The notes beneath the pieces are model-generated. The model ran no database searches, was not told where the DNA came from, and worked only from the letters and a program-made list of their open reading frames with translations. The translations under genes and the position numbers were made by a program. 64,000 bases of DNA. Origin: Acidimicrobiales bacterium. GTDB lineage: Bacteria; Actinomycetota; Acidimicrobiia; Acidimicrobiales; Acidimicrobilacustridaceae. The stretch spans positions 398,689-462,688 of the forward strand of contig JAGYKS010000031.1 of NCBI GenBank assembly GCA_018401565.1, written 5' to 3'. This document shows, piece by piece, positions 9,770 through 18,447 of this stretch (position 1 is the stretch's first letter; each line of letters opens with the position of its first letter).

Positions 9770-11321
9770 ATGCACGACGACGGCGCCATCACCACCGATG
9801 CCCCGGCACTGTTCACCTTCGACGACTGGTTCGCCCGCCACCTGCCCGAGCTGACCGTGCCGTGGCAGCCCCAGCCAGTGGCCAACCCCGAACTGCTGGT
9901 GTGCAACGACACCCTGGCCACGGCACTCGGGGCTGATCCCGCTGCGCTGCGCTCACCTGACGGCATCGCTGTGTTGGTGGGCAACGTGGTTCCTCCCGGC
10001 GCCAACCCGGTGGCTCAGGGCTACGCCGGCCACCAGTTCGGTGGTTTCTCCCCCCGTCTGGGCGACGGCCGGGCCGTGCTGCTTGGTGAGGTCACCGACC
10101 CCAACGGCCGACGCCACGACCTGCACCTCAAGGGTTCGGGCCGCACCCGCTTCGCCCGTAGTGGCGACGGCCGGGCCGCACTCGGTCCCATGCTGCGCGA
10201 GTACCTCATGGGCGAGGCCATGCACGCACTGGGCATTCCCACCACCCGCATGCTGGCGGTGGTGGCCACCGGCGAGATGGTGCAGCGCGAGATCCCGCTG
10301 CCAGGGGCGGTGGTGACCCGGGTGGCGGCAAGCCATCTGCGCGTCGGGCACCTTCCAGTACGCCGCCATGGCCGACGACCCCACCGTGCTGCGACGGCTG
10401 GCCGACCACGCCATCGCCCGCCACCACCCCGAGGCTGCCGATGCCGGCAACCCCTACCTGGCATTGCTGGACGCCGTCATCAACGCCCAGGCGCGCCTTG
10501 TGGCCAGCTGGATGCTGGTGGGGTTCATCCATGGGGTGCTCAACACCGACAACGTCACCATTTCCGGTGAGACCATCGACTACGGCCCGTGTGCGTTTGC
10601 CGACACCTACGACCCGGCCACCGTGTTCAGCTCCATCGACACCGGCGGGCGCTATGCCTATGGCAACCAGCCCTCCATCACCCAGTGGAACCTGGCCCGA
10701 CTGGCCGAGACCCTTTTGGTGTTGATCGACGACGACACCGACACCGCCGTTGCCCTGGCCACCGGGTCGTTGCAGGCGTTCACCGACCGCTACGACCACC
10801 ACTGGCGCGCCGGACTGCGTTCCAAGCTGGGCCTGGGCCCCAAGCTGGGCCTTCACACCGCGCTTGATGGGGGCACGAGCGACGCAACCGTCACCGCGTT
10901 GAGTGACCCCGAGGTGCTCGACGATGTGATGGTGCTGCTGCGCTCAAACAGCATCGACATCACCAGGTTCTTCCGCTCACTGGCTGATGCCGTGCGCGGT
11001 GACGACACCATCGTGCACTCGCTGTTCGACGACCACTCGCAGCTCGATGCGTGGCTGGCCCGCTGGCGGGCACAACTCCCGCTGGCCCAACAGCCCGCAG
11101 ATGCCATCGCCGATGCCATGGACACCATGAATCCCGTCTACATCCCCCGCAATCACCTCGTCGAGCAGGCGCTCGACGCTGCCACCACCGGCGACCTGGG
11201 CCCGTTCGAACAGCTGCTGGCGGTTGTCACCGACCCGTTCACCCGTCGTGACGGGCTCGGGGCCTACGAGCTCGGCGCCCCCGAAGACTTCGGCCCCCAC
11301 CGCACGTACTGCGGCACCTGA
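9770..11321 (+). CDS. selO: SelO pseudokinase, protein adenylyltransferase (frameshifted)
   Basis: The SelO/YdiU family transfers AMP from ATP to protein hydroxyls (AMPylation). The sequence is clear: [52 protein letters not shown], and the inverted-kinase active-site block [19 protein letters not shown] with RYAYGNQP behind it. The protein ends RTYCGT, so a Cys sits where eukaryotic SelO has selenocysteine. An extra G in a G3 run at 10346-10348 breaks the frame; removing it gives [16 protein letters not shown]. The length of about 515 residues fits the family. Start ATG 9770 is chosen, and a GTG at 9731 is possible. It is divergent from the hydrolase at 9607. Confidence 0.9.
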
Positions 11322-11392
11322 CCGCCCCGGGTGGGCGGGCGGCTCGTGCTGCGAGCGGCCCAGCGTGCGGGCCCCCCGGGTTGCAGCTGCTG

Positions 11393-11968
11393 TCAGCCGG
11401 TGAAGCTGGGCACGGCCGCAGCAACCGACGGCGCAACCGCCTCGGCGTCGCCAGATGCGGAGGCCTCAACCACCTCCAGCACCAGGTCGGCGATGCCGGG
11501 CCCGGGCTGAGCACCATCGGGCGACACGCAGCCACCCACACCGGTGTAGGTGCCGACAGTGAACATGTCGGGAATCATGAACGTGACCGTCACGCTGTTG
11601 CCGTCGGGCAACGGCCCCATGGGCAATGCCGGGACACCTGCGGTGCGGGACCACCCCGCCGGCACGGCGAACTGACCGCCGGACGCATCGGTGAACAACA
11701 GCGCAACTGACCACCCCAGCGCACCCGCCTCGGGCGACACGGCACCGTCCACCTCCTCGGTGCACCACACCGTGATGCCAGCGTCGTAGGCGATCGACAG
11801 CGTCACTTCGGTGCCCACCGGCCCCACCACCGGTGTCATCACCGCATCAGCCGGCGGGCTCTGCGGTGGCAGCGCGTCGACACCCACCGGTGCACCCACG
11901 GCAATCGTCGCTGCGGCCAGCGCCACGGCCAGCGCCATTGCCATCATCCGGGTCACACATCGGGTCAT
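11393..11968 (-). CDS. secreted protein of unknown function
   Basis: A 191-residue protein with an N-terminal signal peptide (TRCVTRMMAMALAVALAAAT, then AVGAPVGVDA). The rest is a beta-rich, Ig-like extracellular region with two Cys (VWCTEEV, VGGCVSP) that could form a disulfide. I chose the ATG at 11968 rather than the one at 11977, because GAGGAG touches the upstream ATG but lies 9 bases before the downstream one. It ends 72 bases from the convergent selO stop. The TRIC-like gene ends 14 bases upstream on the same strand, so the two may be cotranscribed. No family is recognised. Confidence 0.65.
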   Translation of the reverse strand: MTRCVTRMMAMALAVALAAATIAVGAPVGVDALPPQSPPADAVMTPVVGPVGTEVTLSIAYDAGITVWCTEEVDGAVSPEAGALGWSVALLFTDASGGQFAVPAGWSRTAGVPALPMGPLPDGNSVTVTFMIPDMFTVGTYTGVGGCVSPDGAQPGPGIADLVLEVVEASASGDAEAVAPSVAAAVPSFTG

Positions 11969-11981
11969 CGTTGGCATCTCC

Positions 11982-12622
11982 TCACGAACGCGGGGAACGG
12001 TCGAGCACCGAAAACGCCGGCAGACTCCATGAGTATCGGATGGCGGCCATGCGCAACCCAAATGTGGTCAACCCGGCAGCGAACCCGGCGACCACACCAT
12101 CCACTCCCAGGTTGTACAGCACCACATACAACGTGGATCCGGCGGCCACCGCAGTGGCGTAGATGTCGCTTTGCAGCACGAACGGGATCCTGCCCACCAG
12201 CAGGTCACGCAACATGCCGCCACCCACGGCAGTGATGACCCCGAGCACAACCGCCACCACGCCGCGGTAGCCCAGGTCGATCCCCACAGCGGTGCCGGTG
12301 ACGGTGAACAGGCCCAGCCCGGCGGCATCGGCATAGGCCACCCATGGGGCGAAGCGTTCGGCGGGCACCGACAGCAGCTTCACCACCGCCACGGTGGCCC
12401 ACGACCCCAACAACGCCATGGTGAGGTAGATCCAGTCGTCCATCCACGGGGGGTTCTGGTCCACAATCACCGAGCGGATGGTGCCTCCGCCCAACGCCGT
12501 GATCACCCCCACCACGGCGAACCCGAACAGGTCCAAACGACGGTCGGCCACCGCCAACACCCCGAAGCGCCAAAGGCAACAACCCCCAGCAAGGCCGCCA
12601 CCTGCAACGCCGACACATCCAT
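11982..12622 (-). CDS. TRIC-type (UPF0126) cation channel family membrane protein (frameshifted)
   Basis: A seven-helix membrane protein of the prokaryotic TRIC family (paired three-helix repeats plus one helix), proposed to conduct monovalent cations. Both Gly-rich repeat motifs are visible: VVGVITALGGGTIRSVIV in the first half and VLGVITAVGGGMLRDLLVGRIPFVL in the second. The N-terminus MDVSALQVAALLGVVAFGASG lies in a different frame from the rest. Adding one base to the C4 run at 12560-12563 joins them as GASGVLAVADRRLDLFGF. The resulting length of about 213 residues matches the family. It is the first gene of a short minus-strand unit with the secreted protein downstream. Confidence 0.85.
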
Positions 12623-12980
12623 TGCGAGACGATAACAAGACAGGCCCACAATCACCCGACGATGACCCGACGATGACCCGACGACCACCCGTCAACGTGG
12701 CCGACAACAGTGATGGGGTTGGCGACACCCCCGTCATCGCCTGCCATCACAGCAGAAACCCGACCTCCCTGAATCGCCCAAACCCGCCAACTACTGTTGA
12801 GGTCCTCGGTGCTATTCGTCTGATCGCTGGTGTCGTTTTTCGATCCCGATCATCTTGTCCGGTCGCCGCTCATCCCTCGTCAGCTTGAGCGCGTCCGAGA
12901 ACCGTTGTGACGGAGCGGAGCCGCCACCGGGATTGGCCGCGTGACCCCGGGAGTCCATGTCGTCCATCAGAAAGATCATC

Positions 12981-13958
12981 ATGTCCAGAAAGAAAAACAT
13001 CCGTTACAGCGCACTCATCGTGCTCGCGGCGATCGGCCTTGTTGCCGCTGCCTGCGGGAGCAGCAACGACTCAGAGGGAGCCGGGGGCGGCGGTGATTCC
13101 GCCTTTGCCCAGCTGGATCTTGCCGGCATCGACATCACGGTCGGGTCAAAGGACTTCACTGAGCAGCTGGTGCTTGGCGAAATGCTCGTGCTCTCCTATC
13201 AGGAGGCCGGCGCCAATGTGACCAACCGGGTTGACCTCGGTGGCACCGAAGTGAACCGCACGGCGCTGTTGTCGGGGGAAATCAACGTGTACCCCGAATA
13301 CAACGGCACCGGCTGGCTGGTCCATCTCGGCAACGACGAAGCCAGCACCGATCCCGACACCCTCACTGCCGCAGTGCGCGAGCAGGACCTGGCCGACAAC
13401 GCAATCCGCTGGGTGGGACAGTCACCATTCAACGACACCTACGGCTTTGCCTCGCGGCCTGACCTGCTCGACAACGGCGAGCCGTTCACCATGCAGGGCA
13501 TGGCCGACTACCTGGCTGCCAACCCTGATGCACTGGTGTGCATGGAGTCGGAGTTCCCCGATCGACCCGATGGACTGATCCTGTTCGAAAATGCCACCGG
13601 GTACACCATTCCGGGAAGCCAGCAGCAGATCCTCGACACCGGCATCATCTACACCGAGACCGCAGCCGGCAATTGCGACTTCGGTGAGGTCTTCACCACC
13701 GACGGCCGCATCGCCGGCCTGGACCTGAATCTGGTCGACGATCCGGGCATCATGATCCTGTACAACGTGTCGATCACCATGGCCGACAGCCTGTACTCAC
13801 AGGCTCCCGATGTCTTCGAGGAGATCGCCGACAAGCTGTTGTCGGGTCTGGACAACGAAACGATGACCGCCCTCAACTTCGAGGTCGACATCGAGGGCAA
13901 CAGCGTCACCGACGTCGCCCGGCAGTACCTGGTGGATCAGGGTCTGATCTCCGCCTGA
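12981..13958 (+). CDS. glycine betaine/choline-type ABC transporter substrate-binding lipoprotein
   Basis: The periplasmic-type binding protein (OpuCC/ProX-like, OpuAC fold) of an osmolyte importer. It has a lipoprotein signal (RYSALIVLAAIGLVAAACGSS, lipobox Cys at about residue 24). The mature part starts with the diagnostic DITVGSKDFTEQLVLGEML. Further family blocks are SGEINVYPEYNGTGW and the late FGEVFTTDGRI. ATG 12981 is chosen, with AGAAAGA just upstream; an ATG 24 bases earlier lacks a ribosome site. It faces the permease/ATPase operon (14101-16887) instead of being cotranscribed with it, so it must be expressed separately. Substrate (betaine, choline, carnitine or ectoine) is not decided by sequence. 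Confidence 0.88.
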   Translation: MSRKKNIRYSALIVLAAIGLVAAACGSSNDSEGAGGGGDSAFAQLDLAGIDITVGSKDFTEQLVLGEMLVLSYQEAGANVTNRVDLGGTEVNRTALLSGEINVYPEYNGTGWLVHLGNDEASTDPDTLTAAVREQDLADNAIRWVGQSPFNDTYGFASRPDLLDNGEPFTMQGMADYLAANPDALVCMESEFPDRPDGLILFENATGYTIPGSQQQILDTGIIYTETAAGNCDFGEVFTTDGRIAGLDLNLVDDPGIMILYNVSITMADSLYSQAPDVFEEIADKLLSGLDNETMTALNFEVDIEGNSVTDVARQYLVDQGLISA

Positions 13959-13998
13959 CCGCCGGTTGCCAACCCGGGCTGACCGGGATCAATCGCAC

Positions 13999-14030
13999 AG
14001 GAGGGCCGCAGCCACCGGTTGCGGCCTCCT
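13999..14030. terminator. hairpin terminator between convergent transporter units
   Basis: AGGAGGgCCGCAgCC and GGTTGCGGCCTCCT form a stem of about 14 pairs with an ACC loop, 41 bases after the binding-protein stop. There is no U-run, as is common in high-GC actinobacteria. It lies between two convergent units and could serve both strands. Confidence 0.6.
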
Positions 14031-14035
14031 TCGCC

Positions 14036-14104
14036 GGTCCCGCCATGCAGTCAGGTCCCGCCATGCGTCGGGTCCGCCATGCGTCGGGTCCCGCCTCGCA
14101 TCAG
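14036..14104. repeat. four degenerate ~17-bp direct repeats
   Basis: GGTCCCGCCATGC followed by 3-5 variable bases (AGTCA, GTCG, GTCG) recurs three times. A fourth, weaker copy, GGTCCCGCCTCGC, is followed by ATCA. The array fills the gap between the terminator hairpin and the permease stop codon. It is probably non-coding. Confidence 0.7.
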
Positions 14105-14910
14105 GTTCCCTTGGGTCGCAGGAAGCGTTCGGCCACCGCCGCCAGCCAGTCCACGGTGAGCGCTAGCAGGGCCACGATGCCCGCTCCGGTGATCACCACC
14201 TCGTTTCGGCTCAGCTTCAGCCCTGAGTTGATGGTCTCACCGAGCCCGCCACCACCAATGAGGAACGCCAGTGCGGCCATGCCCACCGTGAGCACCAGCG
14301 CCGTTCGGACCCCGGCCAGGATCACCGGGACAGCCAGGGGAAGCTCAATGCGCCGCAGCACGGCAAGGCGGGACATGCCCATGCCCCTTCCGGCCTCGAT
14401 CATCGACGGGTCCACCTGGTTGAGGCCCACCATGGTGTTGCGCAACACCGGCAACAGGGCAAAAAAGGCCAGGGCGATGATCACCGTGCGCATCCCGGTT
14501 CCCATCCAGGCTGCAAACAGCACCACCAGACCGTAGGCCGGCATGGCCTGGCCGGAGTTGGCCACGGCCAGCACCCCGCCGGCCATTCGGCGAAATCGCG
14601 GGCGGGTGAGCACGATGCCCAGCGGGACGGCAATGGACACCACCAGCAACGATGCCCACAACGTGATCGTGAGATGGTCGATGAACTGCACCTGCAGCTT
14701 GTCGCGCCGCAGGGCCGATGCGGCAGAAAAGTCGAAGTCGGTGCGGACGTTGTAGACGTAGAGCATCACGCCAGCCATGACGATGACCACGGGCACCACC
14801 ACCAGAGCGCCATCGGTACTCATGACCCGTCGTAACCATCCCGTTCCCACCGGCCGCACGGTGCCAGCCCGCCCCACCGTGGCCACCGGATCATGGGTCG
14901 TCGACGCCAT
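14101..14910 (-). CDS. osmolyte ABC transporter permease (OpuCB/OpuCD-like)
   Basis: A 269-residue inner-membrane permease of the glycine betaine/carnitine/choline importer family. It has about six hydrophobic segments and the family core: HLTITLWASLLVVSIAVPLGIVL, the EAA-like loop MIEAGRGMGMSRLAVLRRIELPLAVPVILAGVR that docks with the ATPase, and GLGETINSGL. It has a longer cytoplasmic N-terminus and a larger loop than its partner at 16231. The start ATG shares a base with the TGA of the ATPase gene (TGATG), so it is the third, coupled gene of the operon. Two different permeases would form a heterodimeric channel. Confidence 0.87.
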   Translation of the reverse strand: MASTTHDPVATVGRAGTVRPVGTGWLRRVMSTDGALVVVPVVIVMAGVMLYVYNVRTDFDFSAASALRRDKLQVQFIDHLTITLWASLLVVSIAVPLGIVLTRPRFRRMAGGVLAVANSGQAMPAYGLVVLFAAWMGTGMRTVIIALAFFALLPVLRNTMVGLNQVDPSMIEAGRGMGMSRLAVLRRIELPLAVPVILAGVRTALVLTVGMAALAFLIGGGGLGETINSGLKLSRNEVVITGAGIVALLALTVDWLAAVAERFLRPKGT

Positions 14911-16172
14911 CAGCCGGTCCCGTCGGCGGCGTAGACCTCGTAGTGGGCCTTGGCCTCGGTACGCAGGCGGGCGATCACCCCGGTGAGCGCCTCAATCTCC
15001 ACCACTCCCTCAAACCGCCCCTGGGCATCGACCACAACGGCGCACCCGGTCGATGAGCCCAGCATCGTCTCGAGGGTGTCGTGCAGCGTGGCGTTGCGCT
15101 CCACCTTTGCCCGCACCACATGTCCCACCGCCAGCAGCGAGCGGTCGGTGCGGTCGAGGTGGGCCTCGTTGACCCATCGGGCAGGACGTTCCTGGCCGTC
15201 GAGCACCAGCAGCCACCGCTGGGATGAGTCCGCCAGCACGTTCTGGGCGACACGATGCCCGACGTCGTGGCGGACCACCGGGTAACCACCCAGGTTGAGG
15301 CCGCTCACCCGTTCGAAGTTCAGCCCCTTGAGCGTGGATCCACTGCCAATGAAGTCGTCCACGAAGTCGTCGACCTGATGGGCCAGGATTCGCTCGGGCG
15401 TGTCGAACTGGGCGATTTGGGACTGCTCGCGCAATATGGCGATGCGGTCACCCATCTTGATGGCCTCGTCGATGTCATGGGTGACAAACACGATGGTCTT
15501 GCGCAGGTCTGCCTGCAGGCGAAGGAACTCGTTTTGCAGCCGATCCCGGGTGATGGGGTCGATGGCCCCGAACGGCTCATCCATGAGCAGCACGTCCGGG
15601 TCAGCGCCCAGCGCCCGGGCAACACCGACCCGCTGGGCCTGTCCGCCGGACAACTCGCGCGGGTAGCGATGGCGGTACTCGCCGGGCTCAAGACCCATGG
15701 TGTGCAGGAGTTCATCAACACGAGCCGCAATCACGTCTTTTTTCCATCCCAGCATCTTCGGCACCGTGCCGATGTTCTCGGCGATGGTCAGATGCGGGAA
15801 CAGGCCGATCTGCTGGATGACGTAGCCAATCTGTCGCCGAAGATGGTCGGGATTGACGTCGGTGACGTCCTCGCCGTCGAAGTAGATGCGCCCCGAGGTG
15901 GGCTCGATCATGCGATTGATCAGCCGCAGCGTGGTGCTCTTCCCACAGCCTGACGGACCCACCAGCACCAGGATTTCACCGCGGGGAACCCCCAGGTTCA
16001 GTTCCGCCACCGCCGGTTCGGTGGACCCGGGGTAGACCTTGGAGACGCTGTCGAGGCGGATCATGACGTCCTCGAAGCCGTCTGGGGTCAGCGCAACATT
16101 GCGGTCGCCATCGGTGGCACCTGCCCGCCCCTGGGGGCTTGGCAGCGTGGTGTCCGGCACCGAACTGGTCAC
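14910..16172 (-). CDS. osmolyte ABC transporter ATP-binding protein with CBS domains (OpuCA-like)
   Basis: A 420-residue ATPase that drives uptake. Walker A is GPSGCGKSTT, the Q-loop region is YVIQQIGLFPHLT, the signature is LSGGQAQRVGVARAL, Walker B is VLLMDEPFGAID, and the switch His is in FVTHDIDEAIKMGD. From about residue 285 there is a CBS-domain pair (LLVLDGQERPARWVNE, then GCAVVVDAQGRFEGVVE). In OpuCA proteins this region senses ionic strength or c-di-AMP. A GTG at 16172 starts the open frame. The ATG at 16182, with AGGGAG six bases upstream, is a better start but out of frame, so one indel near the N-terminus is likely. Confidence 0.9.
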   Translation of the reverse strand: MTSSVPDTTLPSPQGRAGATDGDRNVALTPDGFEDVMIRLDSVSKVYPGSTEPAVAELNLGVPRGEILVLVGPSGCGKSTTLRLINRMIEPTSGRIYFDGEDVTDVNPDHLRRQIGYVIQQIGLFPHLTIAENIGTVPKMLGWKKDVIAARVDELLHTMGLEPGEYRHRYPRELSGGQAQRVGVARALGADPDVLLMDEPFGAIDPITRDRLQNEFLRLQADLRKTIVFVTHDIDEAIKMGDRIAILREQSQIAQFDTPERILAHQVDDFVDDFIGSGSTLKGLNFERVSGLNLGGYPVVRHDVGHRVAQNVLADSSQRWLLVLDGQERPARWVNEAHLDRTDRSLLAVGHVVRAKVERNATLHDTLETMLGSSTGCAVVVDAQGRFEGVVEIEALTGVIARLRTEAKAHYEVYAADGTG

Positions 16173-16230
16173 TCGTGGTCATGGGATTCTCCCTGTGGTG
16201 GTGGTCATGGTCCAGAGGCCGACACCGGCC

Positions 16231-16887
16231 TCAGCGCAGCCCCTTGGAGGTCGTGATCCGCTGAATCAGCGACAGCACAAGGTCGAACAGCAGGGCAAGC
16301 ACGATGATGAATACCGTGCCGGTCCACACCGCCTCCATTGAGTTCGGCAGTCCCAGGCGGCGCAGGCCGTCCTTGATGAACTCACCGAGGCCCGGGCCGG
16401 CCACCAGCACACCGATGGCGGCGATGCCGGTGGTGAGCAGGGCCGAGACCCGCACACCGGCCATGATCACCGGCCAGGCCAACGGAAGCTGTATCTGCAG
16501 CAGGCGCTGACGACGGTTCATCCCCATGCCCTTGGCCGACTCGATGACCGCCGGGTCCACCTGTTCGAGGCCAGTGACGGTGTTGCGCAGGATCGGCAGC
16601 AACGCATAGATGAACAGGGCCAAAAAGGCCGGAGCGAACCCCAGGCCAACGATCGGGATGAACAGGGTGAACAACGCCAACGACGGGATGGTCAGCCCCA
16701 CCCCCACCACACCGATGGCGAGCGCCCGTGGGCCCTGGCGTCCACGCACCGCGATACCGAGCAACACGGCAAACACCGTGGCCGCCATCACCACCGACAC
16801 CACCAGAATGGCGTGGTCGGCACTGTTGGACAGCACGTCGCCCCAGCGACTGCTGACAAAATCCATCCAGCTTCTGATTCCACTCAC
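16231..16887 (-). CDS. osmolyte ABC transporter permease
   Basis: A 218-residue permease and the first gene of the minus-strand operon. It has five or six hydrophobic segments and the ATPase-docking loop VIESAKGMGMNRRQRLLQIQLPLAWPVIMAGVR, followed by GPGLGEFIKDGL. Length and layout match OpuCB/YehW-type permeases. The start is GTG 16887. Its likely Shine-Dalgarno GGGGGG forms one arm of the perfect palindrome CCCCCCGGGGGG (16899-16908 region), which could occlude it in mRNA. The ATPase gene follows after 58 bases. Confidence 0.87.
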   Translation of the reverse strand: MSGIRSWMDFVSSRWGDVLSNSADHAILVVSVVMAATVFAVLLGIAVRGRQGPRALAIGVVGVGLTIPSLALFTLFIPIVGLGFAPAFLALFIYALLPILRNTVTGLEQVDPAVIESAKGMGMNRRQRLLQIQLPLAWPVIMAGVRVSALLTTGIAAIGVLVAGPGLGEFIKDGLRRLGLPNSMEAVWTGTVFIIVLALLFDLVLSLIQRITTSKGLR

Positions 16888-17277
16888 CGGGGGACACCCC
16901 CCGGGGGGATTTCAGCTCGAGAAAGTCTTTTCCACTGACGCACGACACCCTTCTGGCGGGAACAAATCTCGCACCGCCGCGAGGCCGGAATGCCCATTTC
17001 GTCGCGTTGACCGCACGACCGCATCCGCCACTCAGGCATAGATACTAGGCCAGCAGCGAGCACCAATGTTGCGCCCCGGCCACTTCGGGGGTCCCCATGG
17101 ATCCGGATTTCCGGTCCCCTACCCGCCAGATCCCCACTCATGGCAAGGTTTGCGGCGAGGTGCTCCCGGGCAGAAGAAATTCCGGCAGCAACCACGATTG
17201 CCAGGCCCTCACCCGGCGCCCCGCCCAGACCCCACAGGTGCCCACACCCGCAGGAGGCCCGGCGCTAGGGTCGTGGT
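16888..17277. other. 390-bp intergenic region
   Basis: This lies between the divergent permease (minus) and sulfotransferase-like (plus) genes and must hold both promoters. Short open frames here have no family resemblance or ribosome site. A TTGACC at 17007-17012 is a possible -35 element, but no properly spaced -10 follows. The GC palindrome at the left edge is noted under the permease. Confidence 0.6.
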
Positions 17278-17992
17278 GTGCATGAGGTGATGGCGATGTG
17301 GGCCGTGCCGAGGTCGGCGTCAACCGCTTTTGAGCAAATGGTGGCCCAACGCGGTGACCTGGCCGTCATGAGCGAGCCGTTCTCGGCCGCCTATTACGAC
17401 GGCCCCGAGGCCCTCTCGCAGCGATTCGACTGCAGTGACCCCGAGGCCACCTTCTCGTCGGTGCGGCAACTTGTGCTCGACCGGGCTGCGGCCGAGCCGG
17501 TGTTCGTCAAGGACATGGCCTGCCATGTGCTGCCCGCCCTCGACGACACCCTCATCAACGCCTGCACCCATACCCTGTTGGTGCGCGACCCGGCATGGTC
17601 GCTGCCGTCCATGGCCCGGCAATGGCCCGACTTCACCGCCGACGAAGCCGGTTTCGAACCGCTGGCGGAGGTGGCGGCCCGACTGGATGAGTCGGGGGCA
17701 GACGTCGTGGTGGTCGACACCGCCGACCTGCGTCGTGATCCCGACGCGCTGGTGGAGGCGTGGTGCGAGGCGGTGGGATTGAACTTTGAACCCGGGGCCC
17801 TGCAGTGGGATGAGGGTATGGCAGCCGGGTTGGGAGCGATGGCAGCAGTGGCATGCCACCACCGCAACAAGCACCGGTTTCCTGCCGCCCGAACCCGAGC
17901 CACCGACCGTTGATGATCCCCGCCTGATCGCTGCCATCGAGAGGGCACGCCCCATCTACGACGAACTCGCCGCCCGACGGCTCAGACCCTGA
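17278..17992 (+). CDS. sulfotransferase family protein (frameshifted near the end)
   Basis: A roughly 238-residue PAPS-dependent sulfotransferase-like protein. The 5'-phosphosulfate loop is WAVPRSASTAFEQM near the N-terminus. EPVFVKDMACHVLPALDD and HTLLVRDPAWSLPSMARQWPDF correspond to the central core, where RDP/PS bind the 3'-phosphate. The frame shifts near 17835. The continuation WQQWHATTATSTGFLPPEPE through RPIYDELAARRLRP is the usual C-terminus of this family. GTG 17278 opens the frame, but ATG 17296 with GAGGTG six bases upstream may be the real start. Acceptor substrate unknown. It could act on a lipid or sugar. Confidence 0.7.
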
Positions 17993-18128
17993 CACTGCTG
18001 GTCAGCGACACGTCACGATGACGTCCCGCCAACAGATCCCAGACCGGGTCTGGCTCGGCCCCACCAGCAACGGGTGCCGTGGGTGACCTGATGTAACGTG
18101 ATCGTTCACCCCACTCAAGGAGCGCGTC

Positions 18129-18431
18129 ATGGCTGAGGTCGTCGAATTCAACCTGAAGGTCAAGCAAGGGCATTACGCCGAAGTGCTGAGCCTCTACTCC
18201 GAGTTTGCCCACGCGTACATCGAGATCAACCCTGCGCTGGTGAGCGTTCTGGTTGTTGGCGATGAAGGCAGTGGGCTGGTGCGTGGCATCGGTGTGTACG
18301 ACGACCACGTCGAGGCTGCAGCGGTGAACAGTGATGTGTTCATGGCCGCCTTCATGGACGCCATCGAACCATTGATCGAAGGCGCCCCCAGTCGTGTGCT
18401 CCTCGAACTCGTCCACGCCTGGACCAAGTGA
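18129..18431 (+). CDS. small conserved-looking hypothetical protein
   Basis: A 100-residue soluble protein beginning AEVVEFNLKVKQGHYAEVLSLYSEFAHAY. The pattern (strand, then a helix with QGHYAEVLSLYSEF, then a VSVLVVGDEGSGLVRGIGVYDD hairpin) resembles dimeric alpha-beta barrel proteins such as antibiotic-biosynthesis-monooxygenase-like folds. This is a guess from the pattern. The start is well supported by AAGGAG about 7 bases before ATG 18129. A GTGA-N4-TCAC inverted repeat lies at 18098-18109, just upstream, and could be an operator. It is a single-gene unit convergent with the beta-propeller gene. Confidence 0.6.
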   Translation: MAEVVEFNLKVKQGHYAEVLSLYSEFAHAYIEINPALVSVLVVGDEGSGLVRGIGVYDDHVEAAAVNSDVFMAAFMDAIEPLIEGAPSRVLLELVHAWTK

Positions 18432-18447
18432 GGCCCAGCCCGGCTTC

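Noticed and set aside
17066..17290. Small plus-strand frames in 16.9-17.3 kb
   Set aside because: They have no ribosome site and no coding-like composition, and they overlap the start of the sulfotransferase.
18098..18109. GTGA-N4-TCAC as a CRP site
   Set aside because: The CRP-type consensus has a 6-base centre. The spacing is wrong, so it is kept only as a possible operator under the 18129 gene.
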